From the NCBI GenBank assembly GCA_963714325.1, contig CAVQOB010000008.1, positions 620,001 through 684,000 of the forward strand: DNA of 64,000 nucleotides, given 5' to 3'. Below the pieces are notes generated by a model that saw only the letters and a list, made by a program, of their open reading frames with translations, had not been told where the DNA came from and made no database searches. A program made the position numbers and the translations under genes. Below, piece by piece: positions 37,729 through 48,826 of this stretch (position 1 is its first letter; each line of letters starts with the position of its first letter). This DNA is from CAVQOB01 sp963714325. GTDB lineage: Bacteria > Pseudomonadota > Alphaproteobacteria > Rhizobiales > Hyphomicrobiaceae.

Positions 37729-38994
37729 TTGATCGCGATTTCCGCCGTCTTGAGGTCGCGAATTTCGCCGACCATGATGACGTCCGGATCCTGCCGCAGG
37801 AATGCGCGCAGGGCGCCTGCGAACGTGAGACCCGCCTTCGGGTTGACGTTCACCTGATTGACGCCTGGCAGGTTGATTTCTGCCGGGTCTTCGGCCGTCG
37901 AGATGTTGCGTGTCTTCCTTGTTCAGGATATTCAGCGCCGGTGTAGAGCGATACCGTCTTGCCGCTACCCGTCGGGCCTGTCACCAGGATCATGCCGTGC
38001 GGCCGCGCCAGATGCGTTCATGTACAACTTCTTCTGGAAGGGTTCGTAGCCCAAGCGCATCGATTCCGAGCATCGCGCTGGTCGGATCCAGGATACGCAC
38101 CACGATCTTTTCGCCGAACAGCGTCGGGCAGGTGCTGACACGGAAATCGATGGCGCGGTTCTTGGAGATGCGCATCTTGATGCGCCCGTCCTGCGGCACG
38201 CGTCGCTCGGCGATATCGAGCCGCGACATGACCTTGATGCGGGCCGAGATCTTGACGGCGAGCTGCACGGGCGGGCTCGCCAGTTCTTTCAGCATGCCGT
38301 CGATGCGCAGGCGGATGCGGTACATCTTTTCGTAAGGTTCGAAATGGATGTCCGACGCGCCCTTCTTGATGGCGTCGAGCAGCACCTTGTTGACGAACCG
38401 GACGATCGGCGCGTCCTCGACGTCGTCGCGCCCGACGTTGTCCTTCTCCGCGTCGTCATCGCCGCCCGAGACGTCGAGATTCTCGAGATCGAGGTCGTCC
38501 TCGGCCAGGCCCGGCATCTGCGTATCGACCTGCTCGATGGCCCGGCCGACGATCTGCTGCAGCTTGTCGTCTTCGACCACCACGGCTTCGACCGACATGC
38601 CGGTCTGGAACTTGATCTCGTCGATCGAGTGGAGACTGGTTGGATCGGAGACGGCAACGAACAGACGCTTGCCCCGACGAACCAGCGGCATGACGCGGTG
38701 CTTTTGCAGCAGCTTGTCGGACACCAGCTTGACCACATCCATGTCCGGAACGATGGATTCGAGGTCGAGCAGCGGGACGCCGAACTCCTGGGCGGCGGCG
38801 ATGGCGATCTCGCGGGCGTCGGCGATGCCGTTGGAGACGAGGTGCGAGACGAGGTTGGAGTTGGCTTCCTTGCTGGCGGCAATCGCCTGCAGCATGGTCT
38901 GCTCGTCCACCAGCCCGTCCTGAATCAGGCGCTGCGGGAGGCCCTGGAGGGCGACCCGGGCAGTGCTGAGGGCTGGTGCGGCATTATCAATCAT
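37720..38994 (-). pseudogene. pilB: Type IV pilus assembly ATPase PilB, 3' truncated and frameshifted
   Basis: PilB powers extension of type IVa pili. The N-terminal N1 domain (MIDNAAPALSTARVALQGLP onward) and the N2/ATPase core are clear: DIHFEPYEKMYRIRLRIDG, then FLRQDPDVIMVGEIRDLKTA (Walker B/Asp box). The Walker A region GPTGSGKTVSLYT lies near 37,950 in another frame, so at least three indels fall between 37,850 and 38,040. The C-terminal quarter, including the zinc-binding cysteines, is missing beyond the junction. The N-terminal 330 or so residues are an uninterrupted frame. Confidence 0.88.
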
Positions 38995-39241
38995 GGGGTT
39001 ACGCGTGCGAGAAGACGGACAATAGGGACACTACTCTTACCCTAACCAGCGCTGCCAATCAATTGTCAAATTAGCGCCAATTGTGGCGGACCCCGCGCTG
39101 TCGGGGCGAGAGCTACGTCACAACGAGCATACGGCCATTAGGACCAGTGCCCCATCCTCAAGCCTGCTGCGCCGACAATGGATCGTCGCGCCCTGGCTAC
39201 GTACGCAAGCAGGGCAGTCCAGCCGGACCTCGGCCGCTACT

Positions 39242-41493
39242 TCACGGATTGCGCTCTCCATCCACCCACCCGTACTGTCTGGCTGCCAGAGCTTCAGTCC
39301 GGACGACCGCATGCAGACTGGTCGGAAATTGGGTGCCAGACCGGCCACTGCCTACGGTGCAGCCCGAACGGCCGATGGCAGCCTCGGTGCTCGGGAATCG
39401 ATGGTTGAGCGCTGCCCATAGCTCGGCTACTTCAGGCTTTTCCGCTGCAATGGAGTCGGCAGCGATCCACCGAGGTTGCGCGCCGGGGTGTTCGACGAAA
39501 GCCACAAAGTGACCGATTGCACCTGGTGCCGGGACCGAGGCAAGCATTCGACCTGCTCGCGACGCAGCATACTGCCGGTTCGTCAAAATCTCCCCAAGCG
39601 ATCCCTCCCTGAAATGGATCCGGTCCGTAGTCGGGTCAATTCGGTAGAACAAGGCAGCATTGCTCAGCGCGCTGGTGGTAATGGCCTGGCCCAAGGCTAC
39701 GCCTGGTGGGTTGAATTCAGTCTCAGTAAAGCGAACGCGTTGGTTCCAATGCGATGCGTCGATTTCGCCCGCCGAAGTCAGGAGCGGAAGGAGGGAGGCG
39801 CCATCAAAAGGGGTTTCGCCATCCATATCCAGCGCGTCGACAATCGTTGGCGCAATATCTTCCAGGGACGCCGGTGCATCGATGGAACGGCCCGCCGATA
39901 GTGTCAGCGGAGTGGTTCCGAACGTTCGGAAGCCAAGCACCACCTGATATTGCTGCGCGGCAAAGATATCGGTTCCGTGGCCGAAGACTTCGGCCGCGTC
40001 CCACGCCTTGCCTGCCTCGTGGGAATCGGGCACGCGTGCACTTGCCGGTTCGCCTAGCGATTCACCGTGATCCGAGAGGACTACAACGATGGCGTTCTTG
40101 AGCGCGCCCTTCTTGCGCAACGCGTTGAGGACATCCCGGAACTGTTCGTCTACCCGATGAAGAGCCTGCTCATACATGAATGTGGCCTCTGGTTGCCCGG
40201 AGGAATCCGTGTGTGGCTTCGCGGAGGCCCATGTGTAAGGCCAATGTGCCAGAGTCATGTGTACCGCGAGAAATGTGGGTCGTTCGAACGTCAGTTCACT
40301 GGCGAGCTCCTCCACGAATGTGTCCGGCTCGTAGGTGATGCTTGCGGCGCGATTGCCATGTGCATAGGGAAACAGATACCTGCCGAGGTGCGTATTCACC
40401 AGCAGATTGGATAGTGGCGTATCGGCAAAGAAGCCGAGGATGAAGTCCGTGGCGCCCATAGGCGGGGCGATCATCTTGTCGAAGCCGTATGTCTGATCAA
40501 GGTTGGAGAAGCGAACCTCATCGATGGCGTACATGGTCTCGTACCCGTTCCGGCGCAGTATTGCTGGCAGCGTATCGCCTTCCTTGATCAGTTCGCGGGG
40601 AAAGAGATTGATCACGGCGCCTGTAATATGCGGGTTGCGTCCCGATAGTATCGAGACCCAGGCTGGAAACGTACGGGCCAGTGGAGTGAGCGTGTTGCTA
40701 AACACTGTTGAATCCCGCAGAAAATCGTGTATCGCCGGAGTGATTGTGGCTGCATTGCTGCCAAGCGCCACGTCGGTTCGAAGCGAGTCGACACCGATGA
40801 GGATGACGTGTGGTTTAGCGCTTGATGCTGCCTGGTCGCCCTCCACTTGAGACGAAATCGATAGCAGCGCCAGCAGCGACGCGCTCACCCCGGAAATCGC
40901 CAATGCCTTCCTGCTACGTGGTCGCAGCAAGAGAACCGAGCCTTGCGCTCCGGCACAGCGGACAAGTGTCATGATAATCGCCCCTCCCAAGACAAGACTG
41001 GCTGCGAACAGAGGCGTGAAGCCATGCCAGTTGTTGGCGGCGAACGAGGCATATGGAGAGCCGAGAGAGGACCACGGATACCAGGTTGCATTGGCGGTCA
41101 GGATCCACAGAGTGCCAAGCATGAACCAGAGAATCGTCCAGGTACGAACAGAGTTGGCGCTGTCCGGCCAAGCCCGGCGGGATACATGGGCCAGCCCTAA
41201 GCAGAGCAGCCCAAAAGCCCATAAACAAGTATCAATGAGGCTACAAACAGCGACAAGCGAGTCGCGAGGGCCGTTCCCAGATGGGCTAAGCCAGGATTGC
41301 GCTGATGATTTTGCCGTCTAGAGCCGCAGACTGGGAGTCACCCCAGATCCGGATATAGGTCAGTAGCAGAAGTGCGAGACTCAGACTCACGGTGAGTGCA
41401 ATATCGAGCCAAGTCCTCTTGGATGGTGGTGCATGGAATCTACGTTCAGCAATCCAAGTTCGGTATGCGAGGGGCTAATCCGCAATATTTCAT
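39242..41493 (-). CDS. Membrane enzyme of the alkaline phosphatase/sulfatase superfamily, N-terminal frameshifts
   Basis: The catalytic part (626-residue frame from 41122) has metal and nucleophile motifs in superfamily order: LIGVDSLRTD, then TPLARTFPAWVSILSGRNPH, and VVLSDHGESLGE. The position of the sulfatase formylglycine cysteine (CxPSR) is occupied by Thr (TFPAW), as in LtaS/OpgB-type phosphotransferases, so a phosphoglycerol or phosphoethanolamine transferase role is as likely as sulfatase. Upstream hydrophobic helices continue the protein in two other frames (ATRLSLFVASLILVYG; IALTVSLSLALLLLTYIRIW), implying indels near 41,200 and 41,290. The start is uncertain; 41493 is one candidate. 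It lies between pilB and pilA, so pilin or glycan modification is possible. Confidence 0.75.
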
Positions 41494-41574
41494 GTTGCGC
41501 TCATCGTAGCCGCGCTCCTATGCGCGGCAATTCGGCCAAACATCACGACTGCCATGCCTTCCGTTCATAGCCGC

Positions 41575-41607
41575 CAAAAATAAAGACCCCTCCACAAGGG
41601 AGGGGTC
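41575..41607 (-). terminator. Rho-independent terminator of pilA
   Basis: On the minus strand GACCCCTCC and GGAGGGGTC form a perfect 9-bp stem with a 5-base loop, followed by TTTATTTTT. It lies 50 bp after the pilA stop. Confidence 0.92.
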
Positions 41608-41656
41608 CAATTGGTACTTGGTGTGACCCAAGCCACCGATTCAGCCGCTTGCGATA

Positions 41657-42148
41657 TCAGCTCCGGCAGTTGGCGGGGAGATACTTCGGGAGAACCGACG
41701 TGGCGTCGGCGGTCGCTGCGCCCGAAGTTGGATTGCTACCAACGCTCGCGCGATAGCCGCAATTCCAGATCACGTCGCCGTTGGCGCTGACGGTGGGGCG
41801 AAGATCCAAGCGATTCGTTGTTCCAGTCAGTGCCTGCGTATTTGCCTGCACACCCGCGTACGTGATCTGAATCGTGCCGCCTGTCATGTTAACAGCCGAA
41901 ACGTACTTGCCTGACGGCGCCGACGTAATGCCGATGGCCGCATTGTTTGCCGGCCAAGCGCCATTCGTCGCGTAGGATTCAGCAACGGAAGCCTTGATGG
42001 CACTGGCAAGGTTCAGGCCTTCAGTGACCTGGGCGCGGACCGTGTAGTCCTGGTACGCCGGAATGGCGATGGCCGCCAGGATGCCGATGATCGCGACGAC
42101 GATCATCAGTTCGATCAGGGTGAAACCCTTCTGGATCTGCTTCAGCAT
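41657..42148 (-). CDS. pilA: Type IVa major pilin
   Basis: The protein has 163 residues. A short basic leader MLKQIQKG is cut by PilD before the methylated Phe of FTLIELMIVVAIIGILAAIA, the class IVa N-terminal helix with Glu5. The globular domain includes YTVRAQVTEGLNLASAIK and a C-terminal disulfide loop formed by the cysteine in WNCGYRAS and the last-but-two residue (PANCRS). AGGAGA lies six bases before the ATG. A perfect sigma-54 promoter is upstream and a terminator follows, so it is a single-gene unit. The type is usual in gamma- and betaproteobacteria. Confidence 0.96.
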   Translation of the reverse strand: MLKQIQKGFTLIELMIVVAIIGILAAIAIPAYQDYTVRAQVTEGLNLASAIKASVAESYATNGAWPANNAAIGITSAPSGKYVSAVNMTGGTIQITYAGVQANTQALTGTTNRLDLRPTVSANGDVIWNCGYRASVGSNPTSGAATADATSVLPKYLPANCRS

Positions 42149-42212
42149 TTGAATCTCCTAAACGACTAATGAAATCGGAAAACGACGGCGTCATTCGCCT
42201 GAGCTAGTCTTA

Positions 42213-42228
42213 AGCAAGCGCCGTGCCA
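42213..42228 (-). promoter_or_regulatory. Sigma-54 (RpoN) promoter of pilA
   Basis: On the minus strand the sequence TGGCACGGCGCTTGCT matches the -24/-12 consensus TGGCAC-N5-TTGCW exactly. It lies about 65 bp upstream of the pilA start. PilR-type activation is known for such promoters in gammaproteobacteria; no pilSR genes are in the window. Confidence 0.88.
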
Positions 42229-42520
42229 CAAGGTCCTGCGCTCCCTAACGGATTGATTTGAATTGGAAAGGAGTCCGGCTCGCGGGCCGTACACAGCGCT
42301 CTGGAAAACCCCTGAGTGCCGAAAATTGACCGCATGTGACACGAATTGTCGCTTTCCGCCTTCAATCGCGACATTCGCCGGCGCAGTCGGATGGACACGC
42401 TCGACGAGCTATCGGTCTTCGGCCGTCATGACTGTAGCTCTGAAACCATCCCGAAAAGCGCGGCATTGAATTCCGGGAGCCAGCGCCACGGATTGACTGC
42501 TGGCCAATCTATCAGGGCGG

Positions 42521-44271
42521 CTACGGGTCTTGCCGCATGTATGCTCCTGAATGGCCGACTAGCGACCACGATATGGAAAGGGCTGCAGATCGATTGCACT
42601 TCATAGCCCCGTGTACAGAGGTGGCTCTGGAGCTGGCAGCTTTGGAGCGGGCTGGGCAGTTGCCAAAGAATGAGGCGAACACGGATCTCCGCATTTCCAT
42701 GCGCTCAGGGACCCGGGAAACGCGAAGGGAGCGCCTCTTGGCGCTCACAACGTCCCCTGTGTCTACCAGGCGCCCGTCAATCCGAACTGACTCCTCAGCT
42801 TCGAGGCGATACATCCCAGGAAAGGGAATCCTCATTTCCACGTCGCCGTCCTCCGGGATGGCAGCCCGCGCACCCGCAACCAAGACGGGCCCCCAATAGG
42901 GCACATACATCTTCCCAATAATCTCCCGGTCTTGAGGAAGAAGACGTTGGAATGCCAGGTGATCAGGCTGAAGAAAACCGGGCGATTGCTCAGGACAAAA
43001 GGCCGGGTGCCGTGTTTCAAGCGCTTTGGGCATGAAGGCAACGCCCTTCTGTCGATAGCCCTGCAGGCCCCAGCCGCTCATGAAAAAATTGACCTTCGGG
43101 AATGAAGAAATCATTCCGCTGTGATCGACGTAAGGAACCTGGTCCGGGAATATCTGATGAACTGCGGCAATGACTTCGCGTTGTGCCCGCTGTTCATCCC
43201 GCCATAGCTGAGCAACGTGAGAATGAAGCCGACGAGAAGCAGCATGCAGATCGTCGCTCCGATGATTCGGTTCTGTGCGGCGTTGCCCAATCGACGATCG
43301 GTCCAGCCTCTCAATGCGTCGAAGGCGATGGCCGCGAGCACGCACGCAGGGGCGAACATGACGGGGTAGTAGTACGGAAAACATTGCGGATAGAGGATGG
43401 GCACGAGGGCGAGTCCGAACGCCAGCACCAGCCTGCGCTTGTGCACCACGGCCAGTGCGATCCCGACTCCTATCAGGATCCAGGCGAGGGCATCCGACAC
43501 AAGGGACTCCCACAGGAATCCGGCCTGCGGAATGAACGAGACATCAATCAGCGTCGTTCTTGCAGATCGCAGCGCGAACCCTCCGGCTGTCTCCCTCGGC
43601 GCGCTTGTCAGCGACAGCCCCCAGTGAGCCCCCGTTATGACTGCGGTGATCACCCCTGCCGCAAGCCCGAATCGACCGAGTCGCGCTATTGCGGTACGGA
43701 GCTGCGAATAGCCTGGAAGCGCCGAACCCGGTTCACGGAAGAACACGAGTGCCATGAAAATGGGGGCCGCGAGCGCGGCCTTGATCGTGACGGCCATTGC
43801 CAACCCCAGCAGGGCTCCCGCTGTGATGTCTTTGCGAGCCCCTTTGGACGGTGTGTGAACACGAGCAGCGCAAGCAGCACCAGCGGAGTCAGAAGGGAGT
43901 CGGCTCGAAACGAGCCGCCATGCTTGAGTGTCGACGACATGGCTGCATACGTCAGTGCAGCAAGCGCTGCGGCACAAGGCGAAGTCCACCGGGGACGCGA
44001 GCTTCCATGTCAGCAGTATCGTGATGCCCAGCAGGAACGTCATCATGAGCCGTCCTGCGACGATCTCCCGCATCTCGTCTCCACCCAGCGTGACGAGCCA
44101 GCGGAACAGGTGGTGTCCCAATGACTGGAAAACGAGCGCCAGATCGCCTCTCGCGAGGTCATGGACGTGGCTGAGGAAGAAGAATTCGTCCCAGTTGACG
44201 TTCAGTCTCCAGACCAGAAGGACCTTGAGAAGCAGGATGACGAGGCAGCTCATGAGGGCTGCTTTCTCCAT
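42521..44271 (-). CDS. GT-C type membrane glycosyltransferase (family 39-like), frameshifted
   Basis: The reading starts MEKAALMSCLVILLLKVLLV and has a NVNWDEFFFLSHVHDLARGD segment, where the acidic pair after the first helix is the usual GT-C catalytic loop. About eight further hydrophobic segments follow. Conserved sequence changes frame in the middle (MSSTLKHGGSFRADSLLTPL between about 43,990 and 43,850) and again near 43,190 (leaving SYGGMN for EVIAAVHQIFPDQVPYVDHS). The soluble C-terminus runs to 42521. It transfers sugar from a polyprenyl-phosphate donor if the family inference holds. It is divergent from the GT2 gene. Confidence 0.72.
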
Positions 44272-44436
44272 GGCGCCATTGCTAGTCCATGGCGCGTGCT
44301 CTACCCGGCTCGATAGCTGTCCATGCTGCTCGCCGCTAATCCGGCTTGAAATGCCAGTCGCGTGAAGATCGGGATCCACAGAGCAGGAGCATCAGCGCCT
44401 TTACATTTTCTTCCGGCCGCGAGATCGTTGCACCCA

Positions 44437-45410
44437 TGCGTAAACTGATCATCCAGATACCGTGCTTCAACGAGAAGAAACCCTTGGGAAGACCCTGGGT
44501 ACGTTGCCCCGTTCCGTTCCCGGCTTTGACAAGGTGGAGTGGCTGGTCATTGATGACGGAAGTCGCGACGGGACCGTCAGGGTGGCTCGTGAGTGCGGCG
44601 TCGAGCATATCATCTCCCTGCCGCACAATCGCGGACTGGCGCGCGCTTTCATGGTCGGGATCGAGGCTTCCCTGAAGGCGGGTGCCGACGTCATCGTCAA
44701 TACCGATGCCGACAACCAGTATGACGCTGCGTGCATCCTGCGCTGGTCGAGCCCATCCTTGCCGGCCGCGCGCAGGTCGTGATCGGTGAACGGCCGATCA
44801 TGGCTGTGCGCGAGTTTTCCCTTGTCAAGAAGTTGCTGCAGCGGCTTGGCAGCGCCGTCGTGAAACTGGCCAGCAACACGAGCATCCCCGATGCGCCGAG
44901 CGGCTTCCGTGCCATCCACGCAGAGGCTGCCCTGAAGATGGTGTGTTCAGTGACTACAGCTACACGCTCGAAACCATCATCCAGGCCGGGCGCAACAATA
45001 TCGCGATCACCTCGGTTCCGGTCACGGTGAACCTGGTCACGCGCCCGTCCCGGCTGGTGCGCTCCATTCCGTCATATGTGCGCCGCTCGCTGCTCACGAT
45101 CATACGAATCTTCATCCTGTACAAGCCGCTGCGCTTCTTCATTTACGTCGGGACGGTGTTCCTGCTGCCTGGACTCGCGATCGGGCTGCGGTTCTTTCTC
45201 AGTTACCTGGAAGGGCGGGGGCAAGGTCGTATCCAGTCCTTGATCCTGGCCGCAGTGCTGTTGCTCACGGCAGTGGTGGTTTATGCAGCTGGCATCATTG
45301 CCGACCTGACTGCGGCGAATCGCACGCTGATTGAAGAGGTGAGGATGAGATTGTTGCGCGAAGAGGTGCGGCGCGCCCGGATGGATTCCGGAGAGCAAAG
45401 GGCGGGCTGA
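44437..45410 (+). CDS. GT2 family glycosyltransferase (polyprenyl-phosphate sugar transferase type), frameshifted
   Basis: The N-terminus MRKLIIQIPCFNE is followed, after one shift near 44,480, by WLVIDDGSRDGTVRVA (the DD motif), LPHNRGLARAFMVGIEASL and NTDADNQYD (metal-binding DxD). After a shift near 44,740 come ERPIMAVREFSLVKKLLQRL and DAPSGFRAIH; after one near 44,940, DYSYTLETIIQAGRNNIAIT and two C-terminal membrane helices. This is the layout of dolichol-phosphate-mannose-synthase-like enzymes with membrane anchors. Its product could be the donor for the neighbouring GT-C enzymes. Confidence 0.85.
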
Positions 45411-45433
45411 AGCCCCGCGCTGCACTCCTGCGA

Positions 45434-47044
45434 ATGAGCAACTTCTCGCGCATGGGCCATGATCGGGCGCTGAGCGCCCCGCGGCTGGCGTTCTTCGCAG
45501 CGCTCGCCGTGTTTTTCGTCGCCGGAATCGCGTTTCGCTCGTGGGGTGTGTTGGCCGACACGCTGGATTTCTGGAACGGACGAAGCCTGGTGGGCCGTGA
45601 ATCTGGTCGAGCAGCCCATCAGTCTCCTGAGTATCCGGCCGGTTGGCTATTTCTGGCTTTCCCAGCAGCCAACCGGCTCGGCAACCCGGAGGACTGTTCT
45701 GCGACTGCCGTCTTACCTCGCGGGCATCGGTGTTCTGGCGTGCGTCGCCGCAAGCGCGGCGTTTCTTCTACCGGAGCCGGCTGGTAATCCTGTTCGTTCT
45801 CTTCGTCGCTGCCTTGCATCCGATGCTCCTGGTGTTCGCCAAGGAGTTCAGGTCCTATAGCTTCGAGGCTTTCGTGCATAGCGGGCTGACAGTGTGGGCC
45901 TTGCTCTGCTGGCGGAGGGGGCGGACTGGCGTGGCCTTCTGGGTCGCAGCCGGCATTGCGCTGCCGTTCTGCTACAACGTTGTGTTCCTGTACCCCGCAT
46001 TGATCCTCGCGCTCGTGCCACAGGTGCAGAGATGGCTGAAGATTCCCGAGATCTGGAGCTTCATCAATTCGAGCACGGAGCGCAGGATCCTGGCTGGCTT
46101 CGCGCTGGCTGCAGGGGTCGCCTGCCTGCTGCTGGCGGGCTCGTACAGCTTCAACTCTCAAAAGCTCTTCTGGGGTTCGAGTACGACGTCTTTGCGCTGG
46201 ACGAGGGGATTTCGGTACCTTGGTCTGGTATGCGAGCAAGACGTGGGACCTGGTGAGACGATGCCCGGTTCCCTGCACGGGGCGTCGCCCGCCGTCCAGG
46301 CCAGCGTGCAGTCTGGCTTCTTCATGGCCTACGGGGTGGAAGTTGTCCGCTCTTGCACGCCAGCGACGATATGTGGAACTTGTCTTGCTGTGCGGCCCTG
46401 TGTTGCTTGCGGCGTTTGCCAACATCGTCGGTTACTGGCCGTACGGGGCCTTCCGCACGAACCTGTTCCTGATTCCGGGTGCGCTGCTCGTCAGCGGCGC
46501 CGGTCTCGATGCACTCGCGAGCCATCGTTTCACGAAGGCTGCTGCCTGGGTCGGCATGGTCGTGGTCGTAGCATGTCCATTCCCGCCAGCGGTGACTACT
46601 TCAGGTGGAAATGGATTCGCCATGAAGCGCCCTCTCCCCAGATTACCGAAGTGCTCGACGAACTGCTGATCCGGCGCGGACGCGATAGTCAGGTTGCCCG
46701 CAACGTCATCATCGCCGATTGGCATTCATGGCGCACGCTGGACTACTACCTCCGATACCATCCGGAAGGCTCGGTGGCTTATTCCGGCAATTCGCGAATC
46801 CACCGAACTGGTACGAGGCCCGCTGAACGCATTGTCCGGGTTGGAACGCCTGATTGAGTATGAACATCGCCGTGCATCCGAGAGTGGAATGGCCACGCGC
46901 GTCTGGGTTGTGGTCACCAAGCTCGATAGCTTCGCCGGGTTCCGCGATAGCCGCCTCGCGAAGCAATACGGCGCGTACCAGAAGGACTTTGCGACGCACG
47001 ATGAGTCCTACCATCCGCAGCTCACGGAGTTACGATTCGACTGA
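45434..47044 (+). CDS. Second GT-C type membrane glycosyltransferase, multiple frameshifts
   Basis: The frame opens MSNFSRMGHDRALSAPRLAF and a first helix. After a shift it reads DEAWWAVNLVEQPISLLSIR, a characteristic GT39-like loop, then RLPSYLAGIGVLACVAASAA. The middle is SRLVILFVLFVAALHPMLLV and EFRSYSFEAFVHSGLTVWAL; later parts, in other frames, are ELVLLCGPVLLAAFANIVGY, NVIIADWHSWRTLDYYLRYH and LDSFAGFRDSRLAKQYGAYQ. At least five indels are needed to join these. It starts 24 bp after the GT2 gene in the same direction, so the two form an operon. Confidence 0.72.
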
Positions 47045-47173
47045 TGGCGTGCCCGACAGGAGTAGCGGGTGGACGTGCGGGCGCGGCGAACGATCGTTGG
47101 TCTCGCCATCCGCTCGGGGTCGGACCCCCATCGAGTTGCAGCTGCCCTCAGAGGCGCGCCGCGGTGGAGCGTG

Positions 47174-48022
47174 CTATCTGCCGCCTCGACCTGGTCCAGG
47201 CTTCAGGTCTCGTGCGATATCTCGAAGCCGACCGATATCCTGCGTAAAGGCGAGTCGCGTGCCGCGAAGTCCGAACACGTTCACCCCGGCCGTCTTGAGC
47301 TCCCGGATGTAATTGGTCACATCCCGGGTCGTGGTGAAGAGCGTCCCAGATGACGACAGCGTCATCCTGGCAGCACCAGGCGGCGTTCATCGTGTCCGAC
47401 CTGACGTATTCGAGGCTGTGGGCGCCATCGACGAAAAACAGCCCGATACGACCATGATACGGCGAATAGTCGAAGCGGGCCGAGTCGCCTACCAGGTCGA
47501 CGATGTTGGGTTTAGGGTGCTTCACGATGAACTCGGCGCGCTTGCGGGATGCGCGAACGACATCATCGGAACCAAGGCGTGTCAGCGTCGGTTGCCAGTC
47601 GTCCGAATCCGGCAGGTCGAGCGTGTACACGGTCCCCTCGAGGTTGGCGGCCAGCAGGACAGTCGTGTTGCCGGACGCCGTGCCGATCTCAAAGCAGGCC
47701 CGCTTCCCGCAGGAGCGGGCGACCAGGGCCAGAAACAATCGTTCCCAGTCTGGCCTTCCCCTGTAGCCCCCAAGGTCGATCAGGGTTGCGTGGATGTTCG
47801 AGGGGTCAATGCCAAGCCGGCCAAGCGCCTCGCCGAGTTCGACAAACTCGATATCCCGGCAGCGCGACTCCATGTACAGCTTGAAGGAGCGTCTGCGTAT
47901 GCCTTGACCTTCGCACGCGGTTCAGTCAGCACCAATCGAATCATGTTGAGATGGACAAGATTGAGGCCGGCCGCTGCCGTGTCGACGAATCCCCGAATTC
48001 GACCGCGGACGTTGCTGCTCAT
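47174..48022 (-). CDS. Class I SAM-dependent methyltransferase of the glycan cluster, frameshifted
   Basis: The first part reads MSSNVRGRIRGFVDTAAAGL. After a shift near 47,870 come FVELGEALGRLGIDPSNIHA and ACFEIGTASGNTTVLLAANL, which is SAM motif I, then FFVDGAHSLEYVRSDT. Near 47,350 the frame changes again, to TTTRDVTNYIRELKTAGVNV and the end at 47174. The pattern resembles CmcI/polysaccharide-associated methyltransferases. It probably methylates a sugar of the local glycan; the acceptor is unknown. Confidence 0.75.
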
Positions 48023-48031
48023 GTTCGTCTC

Positions 48032-48815
48032 TCAGCTGGCGCGCGGACCACGCCCGAACCTCGCCAGGAAGTGGTTCGCCAGAATGGTGGCCTCGTTCCG
48101 GTCAATGATGCCGAGTATCCGCTGCCCGGCGAGAATCGCGAAGACTGCCACTGCCATGCTGCCAATGCTGCCAATCTCGTCGACCAACAGACAATACAGG
48201 CCGAGGCTGATGCCGCTCGCAACCAGGGGCAACACGAAGCATCGCCACCAGTTCAATGCGACCTGCCGGCTAAGTAGGGACAGGGCGACCAGCGACCATG
48301 ATCCTGTGCCTGCGAGGATGCACAGGAGAGAGTCATGCCCGTCGCGGCCACCCCTGCCGGCATCAGGTAGCGCGCAAAGAGCGTCATTGCAGCCGCTCCG
48401 ACCATGGCTGATGCCATTGCCTGCCGTTTCCTGTTGTGGGCGATCAGGATCTGATTGGCGATAGTCCCGACTCCGAACGGCAGTACCAGCAACATTCCAT
48501 ACGCGAGATCCTCGCCCGCCGCCTGGTACGCTGTTCCGAAGATCCATGGCACGATCCAGGTCCCGAGGGACGCGGCTCCGATGATCAGCACGGTCGTAGC
48601 GGGAATTGCGCCACGCAGGACCAGACCGAGAAAAAGGGCGTCCTTGCTGTCCGTGCGAACCACCGTCCTGCTGAGCGCAGGCGACGCAGCCCGTCCGAGG
48701 GCTACAGGTACACCGGTCAACAGGATGTAGATCTGCAGCACGAGGGCCACAACGCCCAGATCGCTGGCAACCGCCGCCTTGTCCTTGAACAGTACGAAGG
48801 GACCCTGCATGAGCC
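48032..48815 (-). pseudogene. Polysaccharide flippase (Wzx/MATE-like), C-terminal part only
   Basis: From WLMQGPFVLFKDKAAVASDL the sequence follows the second half of an oligosaccharide flippase: helices VVALVLQIYILLTGVPVALG, GAIPATTVLIIGAASLGTWI, GMLLVLPFGVGTIANQILIA and, after a shift near 48,290, LVASGISLGLYCLLVDEIGS and the end LARFGRGPRAS. About the first 200 residues are absent. Upstream of about 48,815 the sequence is the end of an unrelated ATPase, so the truncation lies at a join. A single 565-codon open frame across this point is accidental. Confidence 0.78.
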
Positions 48816-48826
48816 ATGTTGCCCGA
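48812..48826. other. Junction between the glycan cluster and the conjugative-element DNA
   Basis: On the minus strand the ATPase reads RQIRNLRAKLSG and then loses its own sequence, while flippase homology begins within a few codons (WLMQGPF). Both proteins are cut internally and no mobile-element end is seen. Confidence 0.7.
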
